A program made the position numbers and the translations under genes. DNA of 64,000 bases from Cheilinus undulatus (taxonomy: Eukaryota; Chordata; Actinopteri; Labriformes; Labridae), in the NCBI RefSeq assembly GCF_018320785.1, contig NC_054869.1, positions 31,660,289 through 31,724,288 on the forward strand. Reading direction: 5' to 3'. Each line of letters opens with the position of its first letter. Position 1 is the stretch's first letter. Below are positions 61,437 through 64,000 of the stretch, piece by piece. Below the pieces are notes generated by a model. It saw only the letters and a list, made by a program, of their open reading frames with translations, was not told where the DNA came from and did not search any database.

Positions 61437-63587
61437 TGCAGAAGCCAACACATTTGCTTTCCTCACATGAGCAAATGCAGTATAATGGCACAACCTTCAC
61501 CCTGTAGCCAACTGTAACTGTTTGTTAGGCCTTTGAGGTGGACATATTCAGGAAATTGATGTTAACTGCATTAGCTCAATCTGCTAAGCCATTAAAGCTG
61601 ACGTGTGTCTGTTTGTCCGACTTTGTTGCTAATGCCAAATGTACTTCCACATGTGTTTGAGGTTGTCATGAAATGTGATATCAAAACAAGAAGTTCACTT
61701 CAGGCTTACCCCTTTGAGAAACTGCACTAAATTTGTGTCAATATGCTTAAAATACTCTATCTTTTTGAAAACTTACCTTAAAAAAAAGGGGCGGCCAAAT
61801 GTGCCAAATCACTGGCCTATTTTGAGTTAATAATTGTGTTAAGATGGTAAGTTCTATTATGTGCAATGCAATACATAATTTTTAGAGCATTCATAACGGT
61901 GTTTGCAAGGGATGGGGACAATTAATCAATGATCGATTAATTGGTCATTAAGAATTTGGTCAATCACAGGGAATTTAGTCAATCTGATGTTGGCATTTAA
62001 TAAAGAGACTAAGCACTTCTTACTCTGCACTGCACAACAATATCTACCGTCATAACATTGTGAGTGGGTTTTAACAAAAGCAATAGGTAATACAACAGAC
62101 CATGCCTTGTTTATGTTTAAGAGCCCTAGGCTTTCGAAGGGTGAAAATAAATAAATCATTGAGAAACACACTCATTAGTTACCTATTTTTGTTACATAGG
62201 GAATGTTATACATATATGCCCATGTATGTATGTTTTTATACATATATAACGATTAATCAATTAATTGATCATTAACATTATAGATGCTGGAGTTGGCAGG
62301 TTTCTTTCAAACACCCATCCCTAGTGTTTGCTCTTAGCCATGTCCAGGGGAAAAAATAATTAAAACAGAACCCCCTACTACACAATAACTACCGTTGGCG
62401 CTGCATTGAGGCAAGTCTCATAAATGTAGCAAACTTCCTTTATCAGCTCTCCCCACCATACAGACACACATTATCATGTAACAACACTGAAGGCCAACTG
62501 CTTCAGACTGATAACCACCATCAGAATTTCGACGCAACTAGCTTACTTTATCCAACCTCAATAAAAAAAACACGCCCCTGCGGTTACAACTAGTCTAGTA
62601 AGAGTCAGAGCGAACTCTGATTAGTTCTTTCTAGACCTTTAAGGTCATTTCCTGATATTTTCGCTCTCTTGGGCAGCTACAGTAGAGATGGTCAGTGAAT
62701 GTATGGAGGTCCTGAAAGTACACAAATGTTGCAGGGCAATCAAAAAAGAGATGTGACAACATGTCATGAAGAAGTTAGTGTATATTTCATATTCACCCAC
62801 GAATAGGGATACCTCTGGTCAACATATGACATCATTATGTTGTCAAATGTATGTCAAACAGAAGATATAATTATGTTGTGTTATTATGTAATTGTATGAC
62901 GAAGATCTTATTTTGCTGCAACAGATTCAGATCTGGCACTGATGATCACAAACCATAAAATATTGTCGTTGTGCTTTGGCTCTGATGTCATGAATTGATG
63001 AAATTACCTTTGTTAACTAACAACTTAAAAATGAATTTTATCGAAGAAAATATGGGCTCCACACAGCCTTTATTTGTAGTATGCGTTGGTTTATTGTCCA
63101 TGATATAGGCTGTTAACAGTCCGTTTTATGAAACAGGGCGGTTGGTGGCACATTACCAGGCAAAGGCTTAGCAAGAGAAACCTCAGCATCTGTTAAGCCC
63201 AGGATAATTACGCTCGTACGACCTGGTTACACTTACATAACGACTTTAGTCTTGTTTACATCTAATGTGAGTTTATAAAAGAGATACTTGTTGTAATGTT
63301 ACTAGAAAGTTCCAAAAAGCAGAACTAACTGTACTGCGCAGGACGTTCAAGTCACAGATGGTTAGCTAGCCTGGCTAACTTTGGATCACGTAACGTTGAG
63401 GTAACATAACGGCAGTCGGTGTAAACGCGGTAAACACTGCTTAACGTTGCAATCCGTGGTCCTAATATACTCTTACAGTACTCAAAATCAAATGCTTAAC
63501 ACTTACCAGTGTCAGTGCGGCTCTTGTGGGCAATATCTTCCTTTTGCTGACCGCTCGGACGGTCGCTCGAACCATGGAGGCAGACAT
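59415..63587 (-). CDS. isca1: Iron-sulfur cluster assembly 1, mitochondrial, four exons, 129 aa
   Basis: A-type carrier that, with ISCA2 and IBA57, helps form [4Fe-4S] clusters for mitochondrial enzymes such as lipoate synthase and aconitase. Exons: 63587-63507, 61260-61207, 60272-60167, 59563-59415, all with AG/GT borders and closing phases (390 nt). Exon 1 encodes MSASMVRATVRAVSKRK, a basic mitochondrial presequence. The domain follows: TPSAVNKIRILLQDKPEY, then VGVRTRGCNGL with Cys57 and a C-terminal GTCGCGESF with Cys121 and Cys123, the three cluster ligands. Length and Cys positions equal the human protein. The start is chosen for its position at the head of the presequence; a second Met follows at codon 5. 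Intron 1 (about 2.2 kb) holds a probable MITE and an AT microsatellite lies close to exon 2. The gene looks functional. Confidence 0.97.
61397..61434. repeat. AT dinucleotide microsatellite
   Basis: About 38 bases of alternating A and T with one C interruption near its start, in isca1 intron 1. Likely polymorphic in length. Confidence 0.9.
61908..62330. mobile_element. Probable MITE in isca1 intron 1
   Basis: The left part reads AGGGATGGGGACAATTAATC followed by AATGATCGATTAATTGG. The right side has CGATTAATCAATTAATTGAT and ends CACCCATCCCTAG, so an AGGGATGGG end appears in inverted orientation at each side. AGATGGGCACGATTAA near 9,900 is a lone relative. No transposase. The short imperfect ends keep the call tentative. 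Confidence 0.45.
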
Positions 63588-63710
63588 GTTTCTACAGTTA
63601 AAATCACAACATTGAATTGCGCAAGCGTCAAAAAATGAGAACCGCCCTAAATAAACAGTCTCGTTAATGATTGGCTGATACTCTAACTGACATTAGTAAC
63701 AGCCAATCGG
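63588..63710 (-). promoter_or_regulatory. isca1: isca1 promoter with paired CCAAT boxes
   Basis: A CCAAT box on the minus strand (63,670-63,674) lies 83 bases upstream of the isca1 start. A second, on the plus strand, is at 63,703-63,707. CCAAT boxes bind NF-Y in vertebrates. Opposed boxes near the 5' end of a housekeeping gene are compatible with a two-way promoter, but no plus-strand gene is visible before the window ends. Confidence 0.45.
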
Positions 63711-63714
63711 TTTA

Positions 63715-64000
63715 TGGATCAGTAGAAAAACACGAACTTCTGTTGTGTAACCCTACTTGGAATATCACAGAGGTACTGTAAGGTATTTAATGTCAAAAAT
63801 GATGTAGTTATTCCTCTTTAAATGCCGTTTAAAAATCTTTTTAAATTTACAACTAATATAAACTGGAAATAAAGAGCAATATTTCCTTAAAGCCAGGACT
63901 TTTATAATTTTTGACCATATTAACCAAGGTCAATGCTCAATTAATTTTGCGTTGCAATAGCACAAAATCCCTAAAATCAAATAATAGCTTTGCTATTCAT
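63715..64000. other. Upstream flank of isca1, nothing recognised
   Basis: Short AT-rich end of the window with no supported feature. Confidence 0.4.

Noticed and set aside
1-64000. CRISPR arrays, operons, viral genomes or toxin genes
   Set aside because: No direct-repeat/spacer arrays, no compact prokaryote-like gene clusters and no recognisable viral genes; only LINE and Tc1-type elements were found.

Overview
The window is vertebrate nuclear DNA, almost certainly from a teleost fish. It has small coding exons with GT/AG introns, many decayed Tc1-like DNA transposons, tRNA-derived SINEs and LINE fragments of types common in fish, and a kisspeptin receptor of a type kept in fish. There are no bacterial-style operons, CRISPR arrays or viral genomes. 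The species cannot be named from the sequence.

Positions 1-35,490 hold no intact gene that I can support. This is repeat-rich intergenic DNA with nested transposons at 3.0-6.0 kb, Tc1-like elements at 13.9-14.9 and 16.4-17.8 kb, a foldback element at 18.0-18.5 kb, degenerate tandem repeats at 24.5-25.3 kb, a 755-bp element flanked by TTAA at 25.4-26.2 kb and a LINE fragment at 26.4-27.0 kb. Several unusually ordered, homeobox/POU-site-containing stretches (2.1, 12.2, 12.5 and 20.2 kb) look like conserved non-coding elements. A broken pair of exon-like stretches of unknown identity lies at 33.7-34.2 kb.

Positions 35.5-63.6 kb hold four genes, all on the minus strand. In transcription order they are isca1 (mitochondrial A-type iron-sulfur assembly protein, 4 exons, 129 aa), a small unrecognised two-exon gene (about 151 aa), a kisspeptin receptor best matching the fish kiss1ra/kissr3 type (6 coding exons, 365 aa) and psat1 (phosphoserine aminotransferase, 9 exons, 368 aa). 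I rebuilt all of psat1, the receptor and isca1 exon by exon. Every junction is in phase and the key residues are present, so all three look functional.

The genes do not form a pathway. Psat1 makes serine, isca1 matures [4Fe-4S] proteins and the receptor is a Gq-type neuropeptide GPCR. Their neighbourhood is interesting as synteny: human PSAT1 and ISCA1 both lie on 9q21, whereas human KISS1R is on 19p13, so this receptor probably occupies a paralogous locus lost in mammals. The introns carry transposons, notably a nearly full-length Sleeping-Beauty-like Tc1 element in psat1 intron 1. I found no convincing undescribed biological system. The best leads are the unrecognised gene at 57.1-58.3 kb, the exon pair at 33.7-34.2 kb and the putative regulatory elements.
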